Assembly (NCBI RefSeq): GCF_013377085.1
Contig: NZ_JACAAX010000002.1
Location: forward strand, 124,001 to 188,000
Source of the DNA: Rhodoplanes sp.
Lineage (GTDB): Bacteria; Pseudomonadota; Alphaproteobacteria; Rhizobiales; Xanthobacteraceae
Reading direction: 5' to 3'
Length of the DNA: 64,000 nucleotides
Each line of letters begins with the position of its first letter. Positions within the stretch are counted from its first letter, which is position 1. The notes under the pieces are model-generated. The model saw nothing but the letters and a program-made list of their open reading frames with translations. It was not told the DNA's origin and searched no databases. Below are positions 19,649 through 27,949 of this stretch, piece after piece. The position numbers and the translations under genes were made by a program.

Positions 19649-20626
19649 ATGAATGCCGGCTCCCAAATGATCGTTAACGTCCCGACGCCGCAGACTTTGA
19701 ACGATGTCGCGCTGCGGCTGTATTTCTCGGCCTGGTCGTCCCTGATATACGTTCGGGTTCACTTCGACGAGGCGTTCCCCCCGGGCGAAGATTCGCGACC
19801 GGAGAAAGGCGGCTGGGCGGAGGAGTGGTCGGAATACATCGAAGGGTGCCAGCCAGAATTGCAGGCCGTCTGCTCGGTGATCCAGCAATCAAACGAGCTG
19901 GCATTGAAGGCGAGGATCTGTGCGGTCAGCCCCTACCTTCTGCTGCTCAACAGCACCCCCAAACTTAGCACCGTTCCAGGAGACATCGACTTCTCGGAAT
20001 TGCGGACCATCGACGCATCTGACCTTCCGGCATCGGTGAATTCGCTCTGCAAGGAAACGTTGAGCGACGAGTACATCCGGTCGTACAACGAAATCCGCTC
20101 GCTCAGGAACAAAATCGCGCACCTGGGTCATGCAGGCTCCAAATTCGAGCCCGAAACGCTCTTGGAACTCTTGGTCGACCAGTACATCGAGCTCTGGAGT
20201 GAAAGGGCTTGGCTCACGGACCGCGTCAATTTCGCCTCGCGCACCGGCTTAGCATTCTTCCAGGATGGTAAGTACACGTCCGCGGCCGCCGAAGTCATGT
20301 GCGAGCTTCCGTTAATCTTCACTGCTATAAAGAAGAGCGCGTTCAAGAAGCTTTTCGGTATCGAGAAGACCACGCGGAGATACCTCTGCCATGCCTGCGT
20401 TACAGACGCTTCCGTACGGTATCACGAGGTCGATCCGGTCCGGTCCAGGACGGCTTATCTGAAGGACAAATTCACCCTCCATTGCCTGATGTGCGGCGTC
20501 GACTACTCGGTCGTTCGGGAAGCCTGCCGCTCGGACGGATGCACGGGAAACGTCATCAGCAGGAGCGGGTATGCCGAGTGCGACGTCTGCCACACGTGCG
20601 GATCGGAGCAAACTGAGGCGTCGTAG
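19649..20626 (+). CDS. HEPN protein with C-terminal zinc ribbons
   Basis: 325 aa from ATG 19649 (ATG 19667 is an alternative; a longer open frame upstream is not conserved-looking). The N-terminal half is a HEPN-type helical domain: SNELALKARICAVSPYLLLL, then SYNEIRSLRNKIAHLG with R153-x4-H158. The last 80 residues carry paired cysteines: CHAC, CLMC, then CRSDGC and CDVCHTC, enough for two zinc ribbons. The layout suggests an RNA- or DNA-binding module attached to a HEPN RNase. No named family recognised. It diverges from the protease/HEPN pair. Confidence 0.6.
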   Translation: MNAGSQMIVNVPTPQTLNDVALRLYFSAWSSLIYVRVHFDEAFPPGEDSRPEKGGWAEEWSEYIEGCQPELQAVCSVIQQSNELALKARICAVSPYLLLLNSTPKLSTVPGDIDFSELRTIDASDLPASVNSLCKETLSDEYIRSYNEIRSLRNKIAHLGHAGSKFEPETLLELLVDQYIELWSERAWLTDRVNFASRTGLAFFQDGKYTSAAAEVMCELPLIFTAIKKSAFKKLFGIEKTTRRYLCHACVTDASVRYHEVDPVRSRTAYLKDKFTLHCLMCGVDYSVVREACRSDGCTGNVISRSGYAECDVCHTCGSEQTEAS

Positions 20627-20655
20627 GTCGTAAATGGACGTCAGCGACTTTCCGC

Positions 20656-20805
20656 ATGACAAACGCTCAAAGGCGAGTCCGAAACGCGCCCGGTCGTGTA
20701 AACTGGATCCTTGACCTTTGGGCTGCGGGACATGTCGGTGATCTGCGAGCGACGGCGATTGCGGACATGATCGCCAACCCGCGGAAGCGTTTACGTGAAG
20801 ATTGA
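20656..20805 (+). CDS. Small ORF after the zinc-ribbon HEPN gene
   Basis: 49 codons from ATG to TGA, 29 bp after the HEPN/zinc-ribbon stop on the same strand. The product is basic, with a central stretch NWILDLWAAGHVGDLRATAI followed by ADMIANPRKRL that looks like real protein rather than frame noise. No ribosome-binding site is obvious and no family recognised. It could be the tail of a decayed gene or a small partner of the HEPN protein. 20806-21063 holds no gene; a REP-like half palindrome (gtcgcgggtcgagcccgcgaatgac) lies near 20990-21013. Confidence 0.3.
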   Translation: MTNAQRRVRNAPGRVNWILDLWAAGHVGDLRATAIADMIANPRKRLRED

Positions 20806-21063
20806 CGAGCTGCAGAGTATATCACTCGACCTCCGTCTTAATACGGAATGTCAGCCGCGATCGGCAGTATTTCTGTATAGGGCTTCGGCATTCCCGAATG
20901 CTCCTGCCGCGCGCAGGACCCGCTCGCGCTCCATTGCCGTCCCGGAAGGGGGAATCTCCAGGAACACCGCCACGACGCTGAACTGGGCAGTCGCGGGTCG
21001 AGCCCGCGAATGACGTGTCGGGAGGGCGTGTCGTTGCTCACGCGGGCTCGAGGCTACGGGGTC

Positions 21064-21104
21064 GCCCCGCCGGCCGAGCACACCGCGTCGTCGGCCGGCG
21101 GGGC
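21064..21104 (-). terminator. Long GC hairpin downstream of the gal-type operon
   Basis: Perfect 14-bp stem gccccgccggccga / tcggccggcggggc with a 13-nt loop, about 45 bp past the last gene of the minus-strand operon. No T-run follows on the minus strand. Confidence 0.5.
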
Positions 21105-21148
21105 ATTTGGATGTGCCCCGCCGGCTGACCCGTCAGCGCGATCTCATG

Positions 21149-22057
21149 TCACGCTTTGGCCTTCTGCTCTTCCGCGGTCAGCACCTTGTCGAGAACGTCC
21201 AGGATCTCGGTGTAGCTCTTGGGCTCTCCGCCGGGCCAGGTGACGTTGCGCAGACGCTCGTGGGCCCAGGCGATGCGCTGGCCGGTCGCCTTGGCCATGA
21301 TCGGATCCAGCCCGAGCTCGGCCACCGTGTCGGCCGACTCCGCCATCTCGGTCACGCGCCGGGCCCCGTGAATGGCCGTCCGGCCGAGGTAGTAGGTCGC
21401 GACCTGGCGCCAATCCAAGCCCGGGAACGTCTCCGACACGGAATCCAGGATGCGCTCCTCGATGCCCCAGCGACGAGCGGCGACCAAGCTCTCCAACAGC
21501 AGGGACTCGATGCCCTTGATCATGATGCTGCGCAGCATCTTGTTGAGCGACGCCTGGCCGACCGTGTCGCCGGCCGCTTCGGCCTTCATGCCGAGCTTGC
21601 CGAGCCGCTCCGCCAGCTCCTGCGCCTTCGGCCCCGCCAGCAGCAGCGGGACGCGATGCCCGTAGGGCGGCACCCGCGCCATGACGGCGGCCTCGACATA
21701 ATCCGCGCCGGAGGGCGTGACGGCCGCGCCCACCGCACGCTTGGTGCCGGGCGAAACCGAGTTCATGTCGATATAGAAGCAGCCGGGCTTGAGGAACGCG
21801 GCGGCCGAGCGGGCCGCGGCCACGGCCGCGCTGCCGACGACGAGCGACAGCACGATGGTCGCCCCGTCGAGCGCCTCGCGGAGGTCGCCGCAGGGCTGGA
21901 TTCCGGCCGCCTCCGCCGTCTTCTTCAAGGCGGCGCCATCGGGCCCGGCAAACCGCAGGTCGAAGGCCTTCACCGGGACCTTCGCCTCCTTGACCAGGCC
22001 CGTCGCGATGCTGCGGCCGGCTTCGCCGAAGCCGATCAATGTCAGGCGTTCACTCAT
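21149..22057 (-). CDS. NAD(P)-dependent dehydrogenase with DUF1932 domain
   Basis: 302 aa from MSERLTLIGFGEAGRSIATG, where the Rossmann GxGxxG-type loop is visible. It has a 6-phosphogluconate-dehydrogenase-like NAD-binding domain (about 1-180) and a C-terminal DUF1932 helical domain containing LNKMLRSIMIKGIESLLLES. Its ATG overlaps the preceding aldolase stop by 8 bp. Its place in a GalDBC-type cluster suggests oxidation or reduction of a hydroxy-acid intermediate, but the reaction is not known. Last gene of the operon. Confidence 0.8.
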   Translation of the reverse strand: MSERLTLIGFGEAGRSIATGLVKEAKVPVKAFDLRFAGPDGAALKKTAEAAGIQPCGDLREALDGATIVLSLVVGSAAVAAARSAAAFLKPGCFYIDMNSVSPGTKRAVGAAVTPSGADYVEAAVMARVPPYGHRVPLLLAGPKAQELAERLGKLGMKAEAAGDTVGQASLNKMLRSIMIKGIESLLLESLVAARRWGIEERILDSVSETFPGLDWRQVATYYLGRTAIHGARRVTEMAESADTVAELGLDPIMAKATGQRIAWAHERLRNVTWPGGEPKSYTEILDVLDKVLTAEEQKAKA

Positions 22058-22754
22058 GTCCGATCCTCCGTCCGTCGGGGTCGACATAGACCAGTCCGGC
22101 TTTGGCGAGCGGCTCGCGCATGTTGTACATGTCGAGGCCGAGCGTCCCGGCGGCGAGCTTGGCGCGCTTGCCGGCCTCGTCGGCGATCCGCTTCTCGCCC
22201 TTGACGGCGACCTCGGCCGCGTCGGCCTTGGCGATCACGACGACACCGTCCTCGTCGGCGATGACGACATCGCCCGGCTCCACGACGCGGCCGGCGCAGA
22301 CGATCGGGACATTGACGGCGCCGAGCGTCGCCTTGACCGTGCCCTTCGCCGAGATCGCCTTCGACCACACCGGGAAGCCCATCTCGCGCAGCCCCTTCAC
22401 GTCGCGCACGCCGGCGTCGATGACGAGGCCGACGACGCCACGCGCCTTGAGCGAGGTCGCGAGCAGCTCACCGAACATGCCGTCGGTGTTGTCGGCCGTG
22501 CAGCCGACCACCAGGATGTCGCCCGGCTGGCACTGCTCGACGGCGACGTGAATCATCCAGTTGTCGCCCGGCTGAGCCAGCACCGTGACGGCCGTTCCGG
22601 TCGCTTCGGCGCCCGTGTAGATCGGACGCATATAGGGCTTCATCAGGCCGATGCGGCCGTAGGCCTCGTGGGCCGTGGCGACGCCGAGCGTGGCGAGCCG
22701 CTCGACCAGCGCCGGCTCGGTGCGCGGGGGGTTGCAGACGCAGACCGTCTTCAT
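22050..22754 (-). CDS. galC: 4-carboxy-4-hydroxy-2-oxoadipate aldolase (RraA/LigK/GalC family)
   Basis: 234 aa. The RraA-like fold has the metal/substrate site GELLATSLKARG followed by VIDAGVRD (Arg117, Asp118), the pattern of class II pyruvate aldolases of this family. GalC/LigK splits CHA into pyruvate and oxaloacetate, the last step of the gallate and protocatechuate-4,5 pathways. The start overlaps the galB-like stop by 4 bp (ATGA). The assignment rests on family plus the GalB/GalD neighbours; RraA-type RNase E regulators are shorter and lack this context. Confidence 0.82.
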   Translation of the reverse strand: MKTVCVCNPPRTEPALVERLATLGVATAHEAYGRIGLMKPYMRPIYTGAEATGTAVTVLAQPGDNWMIHVAVEQCQPGDILVVGCTADNTDGMFGELLATSLKARGVVGLVIDAGVRDVKGLREMGFPVWSKAISAKGTVKATLGAVNVPIVCAGRVVEPGDVVIADEDGVVVIAKADAAEVAVKGEKRIADEAGKRAKLAAGTLGLDMYNMREPLAKAGLVYVDPDGRRIGHE

Positions 22755-23476
22755 GCCAGTTCCCCCAGCGCCATCGGGAACAGCCGCTGATAGGCCTCGC
22801 CATAGGTCATCGGCTTGCCGGTGTTGCGGCCGCCCTGGACGCCACGGTTCAGCGCCACCCGCTCGTAATAGGCCCACAGATGCTTCTGGGCGGCGAGGAT
22901 CTCGAAGGTCTTGCGCTTGATCTCCCAGACCTCGTCGATGTTGAGGATCACCTGGGGCTTGAAGTTGCACATCTCCGGCTGATGCGGCTCGAACAGAAAG
23001 ACGGGCGGCGCCGCGTAGGTGTAGTCGGCGCCCGGCTTGTGGCCCATCGCCTGGGCGAGAATGCGCGCCTCCTGGGCGAAGCGCGCCGCCTCCGGATGGT
23101 CGACGTTGTAGGGATCTTCCAAAGCGTGGGTGAGGACGAAGGACGGATTGAGCTCGCGATAGATGTCGATCAGCCGATCGAGATGCTCCGCCGTGAGATG
23201 CAGCGGATAGTCGCCGGCGTCGAAGAACTCGATCTCGGCGCCCAGCATCGCGGCGGCGCGCTCGGCCTCGTCCTTGCGGCCGGCCCGGACCTTTTCCATC
23301 GTGATGCCGGGCTGCTTCCAGGCAAACTGGCTCTCGCCGCGCTCGCCATAGGCGAGGCAGACGATCTTGACCCGGTAGCCCTTCTTGGCGTGCAGCGCGA
23401 TGGCGCCGCCGGCGCGCCAGACGAAATCGCCCGGATGGGCCGTGACGACCAGACCGGTCTTGGTTTTCTCGGACAT
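22751..23476 (-). CDS. galB: 4-oxalomesaconate hydratase, GalB-like (PIG-L/LmbE family)
   Basis: 241 aa from MSEKTKTGLVVTAHPGDFVW. The zinc-site motif is AHPGD, with His14 and Asp17 kept and Gly in place of the first Asp of the usual AHPDD. HALEDPYNVDHPEAAR carries the further histidines. GalB adds water to 4-oxalomesaconate to give CHA. It sits between the galD- and galC-like genes on the same strand, coupled to galC. A generic LmbE deacetylase is the alternative, but the cluster makes GalB more likely. Confidence 0.78.
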   Translation of the reverse strand: MSEKTKTGLVVTAHPGDFVWRAGGAIALHAKKGYRVKIVCLAYGERGESQFAWKQPGITMEKVRAGRKDEAERAAAMLGAEIEFFDAGDYPLHLTAEHLDRLIDIYRELNPSFVLTHALEDPYNVDHPEAARFAQEARILAQAMGHKPGADYTYAAPPVFLFEPHQPEMCNFKPQVILNIDEVWEIKRKTFEILAAQKHLWAYYERVALNRGVQGGRNTGKPMTYGEAYQRLFPMALGELA

Positions 23477-23531
23477 GTCGAAAGTCTCCTCGCGTAACTG
23501 GGGGCAGAAAGGGTAGGTGCCGGCGCGCCGC

Positions 23532-24659
23532 TCAGACGGCGGCCATCGTGGCTCCGGCGGCAAATCCCTCGGCGGCAACGGCGGGAACGAACACGCGCCC
23601 GTCGAAAAGCAGTCGGGCCGTCCGCAGCAGGCCGGCCCGCTCGACCACGGGACCGGTGCCGTCGCCGACCTCCAGCCGTACCGTGAACTCGCCGGTCGGA
23701 TGCTCGACCGACATGGTCTTGACCGGCCCGGGCGGAACGACCGCGCAGCGCTGCGCCGGCGAGCCCGGCAGCACGCAGGCGGTGGCGACGGACACGGCGG
23801 CGAAAACCCCGATCGCGGCGTGGCATTCGTGAGGGATGAAACTGCGTGTCGAGACGTGGCCGCCGTTCTTCGGCGGCGCGACCAGCACCATCTTGGGCAC
23901 CACCTGGCTGGTCACGTCGCCCAGCTTCATCAGCGGGCCGACCTCGAGCCGGATGGCTTCGAGCCGGGACCGGAAGGCCGAGTCCGCCATCAGCTCTTGC
24001 GGGGTCTCGTAGCCGGTCTTGCCGAGCGCCGAGGCCTCGATGACGACGACCGGCATGCCGTTGTCGATCAGCGTCATCGGCACGCCCTGCACGACATCGA
24101 CCGGATTGCCGGTGGGCAACAGCGACCCGCAGACCGAGCCGGCGGCGTCGAGGAAGTTGATCGGGATCGGCGCGGCGGTGCCCGGCACGCCGTCGATTCT
24201 CGCATCGCCGGAGTATTCGACGGTCCCGTGCGGCGTGGCGATCAGAAGCTCGGCCACCGTGCCGGTGTTGACGGTGCGCACCGTCACCTTGGTCGACGGC
24301 GCCGTCGCCGCGACCAGCCCGCGCTCGATGGCGAACGGGCCGACGCCGGCGAGAATGTTGCCGCAATTCGGCGTCGTATCGACCTTCGCACGGTCGACCG
24401 AGACCTGAGCGAAGAGGAAGTCGATGTCGATGCCCGGGGCCGTCGATCGCGAGACGATCGCGACCTTGCTGGTCAGCGGATGGGCACCACCGATGCCGTC
24501 GATCTGGCGCGGATCGGGCGAGCCGAGTGCGGCCAGCAGAATGCGGTCACGCGCCGTCTTCTCGACGGGCAGATCATCCGCGAGAAAATAGGCACCCTTC
24601 GAGGTGCCGCCACGCAAGATCATGCATCTGATGCCACTCTGCACGGCGTCCTCCTGCAC
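23532..24659 (-). CDS. galD: 4-oxalomesaconate tautomerase, GalD-like (PrpF family)
   Basis: 375 aa, full-length PrpF/GalD fold (two diaminopimelate-epimerase-like halves). Landmarks are RCMILRGGTSKGAYFLADDL near the N-terminus, TTPNCGN with candidate catalytic Cys99, and TRSFIPHECHAAIGVF in the second half. GalD moves the double bond of 4-oxalomesaconate so that GalB can hydrate it. PrpF (methylaconitate isomerase) is the other family option; galB and galC immediately downstream favour GalD. First gene of the operon, starting 100 bp after the LysR stop. Confidence 0.8.
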   Translation of the reverse strand: MQEDAVQSGIRCMILRGGTSKGAYFLADDLPVEKTARDRILLAALGSPDPRQIDGIGGAHPLTSKVAIVSRSTAPGIDIDFLFAQVSVDRAKVDTTPNCGNILAGVGPFAIERGLVAATAPSTKVTVRTVNTGTVAELLIATPHGTVEYSGDARIDGVPGTAAPIPINFLDAAGSVCGSLLPTGNPVDVVQGVPMTLIDNGMPVVVIEASALGKTGYETPQELMADSAFRSRLEAIRLEVGPLMKLGDVTSQVVPKMVLVAPPKNGGHVSTRSFIPHECHAAIGVFAAVSVATACVLPGSPAQRCAVVPPGPVKTMSVEHPTGEFTVRLEVGDGTGPVVERAGLLRTARLLFDGRVFVPAVAAEGFAAGATMAAV

Positions 24660-24714
24660 GGCCGGAGCACTCGGTTCGGCTCCGGCGGCCGAGGATCAGT
24701 GTAGATCGCCGCTC

Positions 24715-24758
24715 CCATGCGAAATAATTCTAAGTTTTTGAGGTAGCATGAATTCATA
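24715..24758 (-). promoter_or_regulatory. AT-rich promoter/regulator region of the gal-type operon
   Basis: A sharp AT-rich patch (atgcgaaataattctaagtt, then ttgaggtagcatgaattcat, running into the LysR 3' end) lies upstream of the galD-like start. The palindrome atgaattcat is a candidate LysR half-site or core. Exact boxes cannot be assigned. Confidence 0.4.
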
Positions 24759-25664
24759 TCATACAGTCGAGCGGCGCTCCTTTCGAAGCTCCCGCACGAT
24801 CATCCGGCTGAGCTCTTCGGCGAGAGGAGAAAGCGGAACACCGGCTCTGGAGACGATGCCCAGCGCGCGTGTCACTTTCGGGTTGTGCAACGGCACCATC
24901 GCAATATCGGCTTCGGCGCTGTTGACGGCGAGCCTCGGAAGGATCGTCACGCCGACGCCGGCGGCGACCAGTCTGACGGCCGTCGCGGTGTGCTGCACCT
25001 CATAGAGCCATTGCAACTTCTCGCGTCGGCTGCCCAGCGCGTCGTCGAGAAGCAGGCGGTTGCCGGTCTGCTGGCTGACCCGGATCAGCGGATAGGGGGC
25101 GAGCGCGCTCCAGTTGATCGCCGCTTCCTTGGCCAGCGGATGATCGGTCGCACAAACCAGAACGAACGCCTCCTTGAGCAGGATGTTGATGGCGAGGTCG
25201 GACCGGTTCGCAGCGACGATCGTCAGGCCGAATTCGGCCGTACCGGCCCGGACGAGCTCGCTGATCTCCGAGGCGGAGTTGTCGTAGACGCGCACGGCGA
25301 CGGCCGGATAACGCTCGCTGAACCGCCGGATGATGTGCGGCAGGTAGCGCTGGGCGATGGTGGGAAGGCAGCCGATGGAGAGTTGCTGTTCTCCGGTCGT
25401 CCCCTCGTGCCGGACCTCGTCCATCGCGGCGGAGAGATCCTCCAGGGTCGCCTGAGCCCTCGGCAGGAGCTGCAGGCCGGCACGGGTCAGCGTGACCGGA
25501 CGGGTGGTGCGCGACAGAAGCTTGACCCCGAGATCGTCCTCGAGCTTGCGGATGCGGTGGCTGAGTGCCGTCTGCGACAAATTGAGATGTGCGGCCGCCC
25601 GCTGGAAATTGCCGCGCTCGGCGATGCTCAAGAAGGCCTGGATTCCGAGAAAATCGACACGCAC
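24759..25664 (-). CDS. LysR-family regulator of the gal-type cluster
   Basis: 301 aa. The N-terminal winged HTH is FLGIQAFLSIAERGNFQRAAAHLNLSQTALSHRIRKLEDDLG (about 4-45), followed by the effector domain (from about 90). It lies directly upstream of the galD-galB-galC operon on the same strand and is divergent from a TctC receptor gene, so it probably controls both in response to a pathway intermediate, as GalR/LigR do. The effector is unknown. Confidence 0.85.
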   Translation of the reverse strand: MRVDFLGIQAFLSIAERGNFQRAAAHLNLSQTALSHRIRKLEDDLGVKLLSRTTRPVTLTRAGLQLLPRAQATLEDLSAAMDEVRHEGTTGEQQLSIGCLPTIAQRYLPHIIRRFSERYPAVAVRVYDNSASEISELVRAGTAEFGLTIVAANRSDLAINILLKEAFVLVCATDHPLAKEAAINWSALAPYPLIRVSQQTGNRLLLDDALGSRREKLQWLYEVQHTATAVRLVAAGVGVTILPRLAVNSAEADIAMVPLHNPKVTRALGIVSRAGVPLSPLAEELSRMIVRELRKERRSTV

Positions 25665-26132
25665 GTGAGCCTCGCATGCTGACGGGATTCGGGTGATGAT
25701 GCCCGCAATAGCGACATCGCGCCTGAGCGGCTTCAGGAGAGAGCGGGTCCGTCCCGTGTCTTGGTTCGGGGATTGGATCCTGGACCGGAGGAGGCGACCC
25801 GGATCTCCGGATTACATAAGTCTCGTCCGCACGATAGCGGTTTTCGGGAGTGTTCAGAAGGGCGGATTTCACGCGCCGGGCGAACGCGGTACCGCATGCC
25901 GCGCTGTCCCCGAACGCCGGCTCGCCACCGCCCGGGGGCGACGGCGGACGGCCCGCGAACATGAAAACGATGCATCGAATCTCGAATACTTTGAATTACT
26001 TCCAGGCTCCCCCTTACGGTAACGTGGGTGTCCATTCGCACGTGCTTGATGCCGCATAATTCAGAAGAGACAAAGGGGCGTCGCACCATTCCGGCGCCCC
26101 CCGTCGACGCTTAGAGACGAAGGAGAGGGCAA
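25665..26132. other. Divergent LysR/TctC intergenic region
   Basis: 468 bp without a credible gene. The stretch nearest the TctC gene (25975-26060) is AT-richer and contains ttgaat and the partial palindrome ttacggtaacgt, candidate promoter or operator elements. A purine-rich ribosome-binding site (gaaggagagg) precedes the TctC ATG. Confidence 0.4.
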
Positions 26133-27116
26133 ATGACGATATCGCGCCGCACTTTGATCACCGCGGCGGGTGGTCTCGCAGGCGGTCTGCTGCTGACACG
26201 GCCCGCCCGAGCCGCGTTTCCGGATCGCTTCATTCGATTTGTCGTGCCGTTCGCGGCGGGCGGAAATGCCGACACGGTGGCGCGCCTGGTGGGCCAGGGC
26301 ATGACCGAGCAGTTGGGTCAGCCGATCGTCGTCGAGAACCGCCCCGGCGCGGGGGGAAGCATCGGCGCCGAGCTGGTCGCCCGCTCGACGCCCGACGGCT
26401 ACACGATCCTGATCGGGCCGAATGGTCCGCTGGTCAACAACCAGTTCATCCAGGCCAAGGTCGGATACGAGACGCTGAAGGATTTCATGCCGATCGGCCT
26501 CACCGGCATCGTTCCGCACGCCCTGGTGGTGACGCCGTCGCTTCCGGTGAAGTCCGTGGCGGAATTCGTTGCCCTCTCGAAGAGCAGCCCGATCGAGGTC
26601 GCCACCAGCGGTTACGGCAGCGCCACCCATTTCACGCTGGAGCGGTTCATCGCCAAGACCGGCGCCAACGTGGTTCACGTGCCCTACCGCAGCGGCGGAG
26701 CCCTGATGCCGGACCTGATCGGCGGCAGCGCCCGGGCCGCGATGACGGAATTCTCCATCCCGCTTCCCCTCCATGTCGACGGCAAGGTCCGGATTCTCGC
26801 GATCGGTGCGGAAAAGCGCTCGTCGCTGGCGCCCGACGTCCAGACCATGATCGAGGCCGGTGTCCCGGATTTCATCGCCGGCAGCTACGTCGCCCTGCTC
26901 GTGCCGGCCGCAACGCCGTCCGATGTCGTCGACCGCCTGCAGGGGGCGCTGGCCAAGGCGCTGGCATCGAAGCTGGTGCTGGACCAGTTCGCCAAGCTCG
27001 GCATCGACGTGGTCACGCCGGATCTGATGACCCCGACCGGGGTCATCGCGTTCCTCAAGAACGACCTCGAGCTCTGCCGCGAAGCCGCGAAGGTGTCGGG
27101 CATGAAGCCGAACTGA
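26133..27116 (+). CDS. Tripartite tricarboxylate transporter receptor (TctC/Bug family)
   Basis: 327 aa. A Tat-like signal (SRRTLITAAGGLAGGLLL, cleavage near ARAAF) is followed by the Bug fold: FVVPFAAGGNADTVARLVG, VVENRPGAGGSIGAELVARS, VPYRSGGALMPDLIGG. Bug receptors bind carboxylates in the periplasm, here plausibly an aromatic acid or pathway dicarboxylate. No tctA/tctB lies next to it; the nearest set is at 35.7-37.7 kb with its own receptor. Divergent from the LysR gene. Confidence 0.9.
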   Translation: MTISRRTLITAAGGLAGGLLLTRPARAAFPDRFIRFVVPFAAGGNADTVARLVGQGMTEQLGQPIVVENRPGAGGSIGAELVARSTPDGYTILIGPNGPLVNNQFIQAKVGYETLKDFMPIGLTGIVPHALVVTPSLPVKSVAEFVALSKSSPIEVATSGYGSATHFTLERFIAKTGANVVHVPYRSGGALMPDLIGGSARAAMTEFSIPLPLHVDGKVRILAIGAEKRSSLAPDVQTMIEAGVPDFIAGSYVALLVPAATPSDVVDRLQGALAKALASKLVLDQFAKLGIDVVTPDLMTPTGVIAFLKNDLELCREAAKVSGMKPN

Positions 27117-27126
27117 GCGTGTCGGG

Positions 27127-27150
27127 CGCTCGGCCCCCGCGGGCCGAGCG
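27127..27150 (+). terminator. Hairpin after the TctC-like gene
   Basis: Perfect 10-bp GC stem cgctcggccc / gggccgagcg with a 4-nt loop, 10 bp past the TctC stop and about 50 bp before the next start. No T-run follows; it may only limit readthrough. Confidence 0.45.
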
Positions 27151-27202
27151 CAACGCGTGATGCATGGCTTACGGCCGTCGTTATGGCTCATGGAGAACCA
27201 GC

Positions 27203-27949
27203 ATGAAATTCCGCGTCCTCGCAGCAACGGCGATTGCGCTTCTCTTCTCCGTCGTCGCCAATGCTGCCGAAATACGAGTGATGTCCACCCAGGCGCCCGA
27301 GCAGGCTTATCGTGCCCTGGTTCCGGAGTTCGAGAAAGCCTCCGGGCACAAGGTCACGACGATCTTCTCGGGAACGGTCGACATCAACAAGCGGCTGGCG
27401 GCCGGCGAAACCTACGACGTGCTGATCATGGCCCGGCCGTCGATCGACGAGCACACCAAGAGCGGCAAGGTGGTGGCCGACAGCCGCGTCGATCTCGCCA
27501 AGTCGGGAATCGTCGTCGCCGTGCGGAAGGGCGCCCCGAAGCCCGACATCAGCACAATCGAGGCGTTCAAGAAGACGCTGCTGGCCGCCAAGTCGATCGG
27601 TTATTCGACCGGTCCGAGCGGCGTTTATCTCGTCACCCTGTTCCAGCGCCTGGGCATCACCGACGAGATCAAGGACAAGCTCAAGCAGACCCCGACCGGC
27701 ATCTTCGTCGGAAGCATACTCACCAGCGGCGAGGTCGAGATCGGCCTGCAGCAGGTGAGCGAGCTGATCGCCTTCCCGGACTGCGAGATCATCGGCCCGC
27801 TGCCCGCAAACATTCAGCAGATGACCCAATTCACCGCAAGCATCATGGTCGACGCAAAAAGCGTCGACGCGGCGAAGGAGTGGATCAAGTTCCTCGTCTC
27901 GCCGGCCGGTGCGGCGGCCTTCAAGAAAACCGGCATGGAGCCTGGCTGA
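27203..27949 (+). CDS. ModA-like periplasmic substrate-binding protein
   Basis: 248 aa from MKFRVLAATAIALLFSVVAN, a Sec signal ending NAAE (about 22), with a ggag site about 10 bp upstream. It has a periplasmic binding protein type II fold like molybdate-binding ModA (COG0725): IRVMSTQAPEQAYRALVPEF, KRLAAGETYDVLIMARPSID, then GSILTSGEVEIGLQQVSELI. No modB/modC genes are near, so the ligand is probably organic and linked to this catabolic cluster. It is convergent with the LigI-like gene. Confidence 0.8.
   Translation: MKFRVLAATAIALLFSVVANAAEIRVMSTQAPEQAYRALVPEFEKASGHKVTTIFSGTVDINKRLAAGETYDVLIMARPSIDEHTKSGKVVADSRVDLAKSGIVVAVRKGAPKPDISTIEAFKKTLLAAKSIGYSTGPSGVYLVTLFQRLGITDEIKDKLKQTPTGIFVGSILTSGEVEIGLQQVSELIAFPDCEIIGPLPANIQQMTQFTASIMVDAKSVDAAKEWIKFLVSPAGAAAFKKTGMEPG

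Noticed and set aside
20851-21081. Minus-strand 76-aa frame (EIPPSGTAMERERVLRAAG)
   Set aside because: Parts look protein-like, but it has no start signal, runs through a REP half-element and matches no family; at most a gene remnant.
20627-21148. Second copy of the tRNA-Ser 3' end (attR)
   Set aside because: No stretch matching the T-arm/acceptor end was found by eye in this gap; the far boundary of the island remains undefined.
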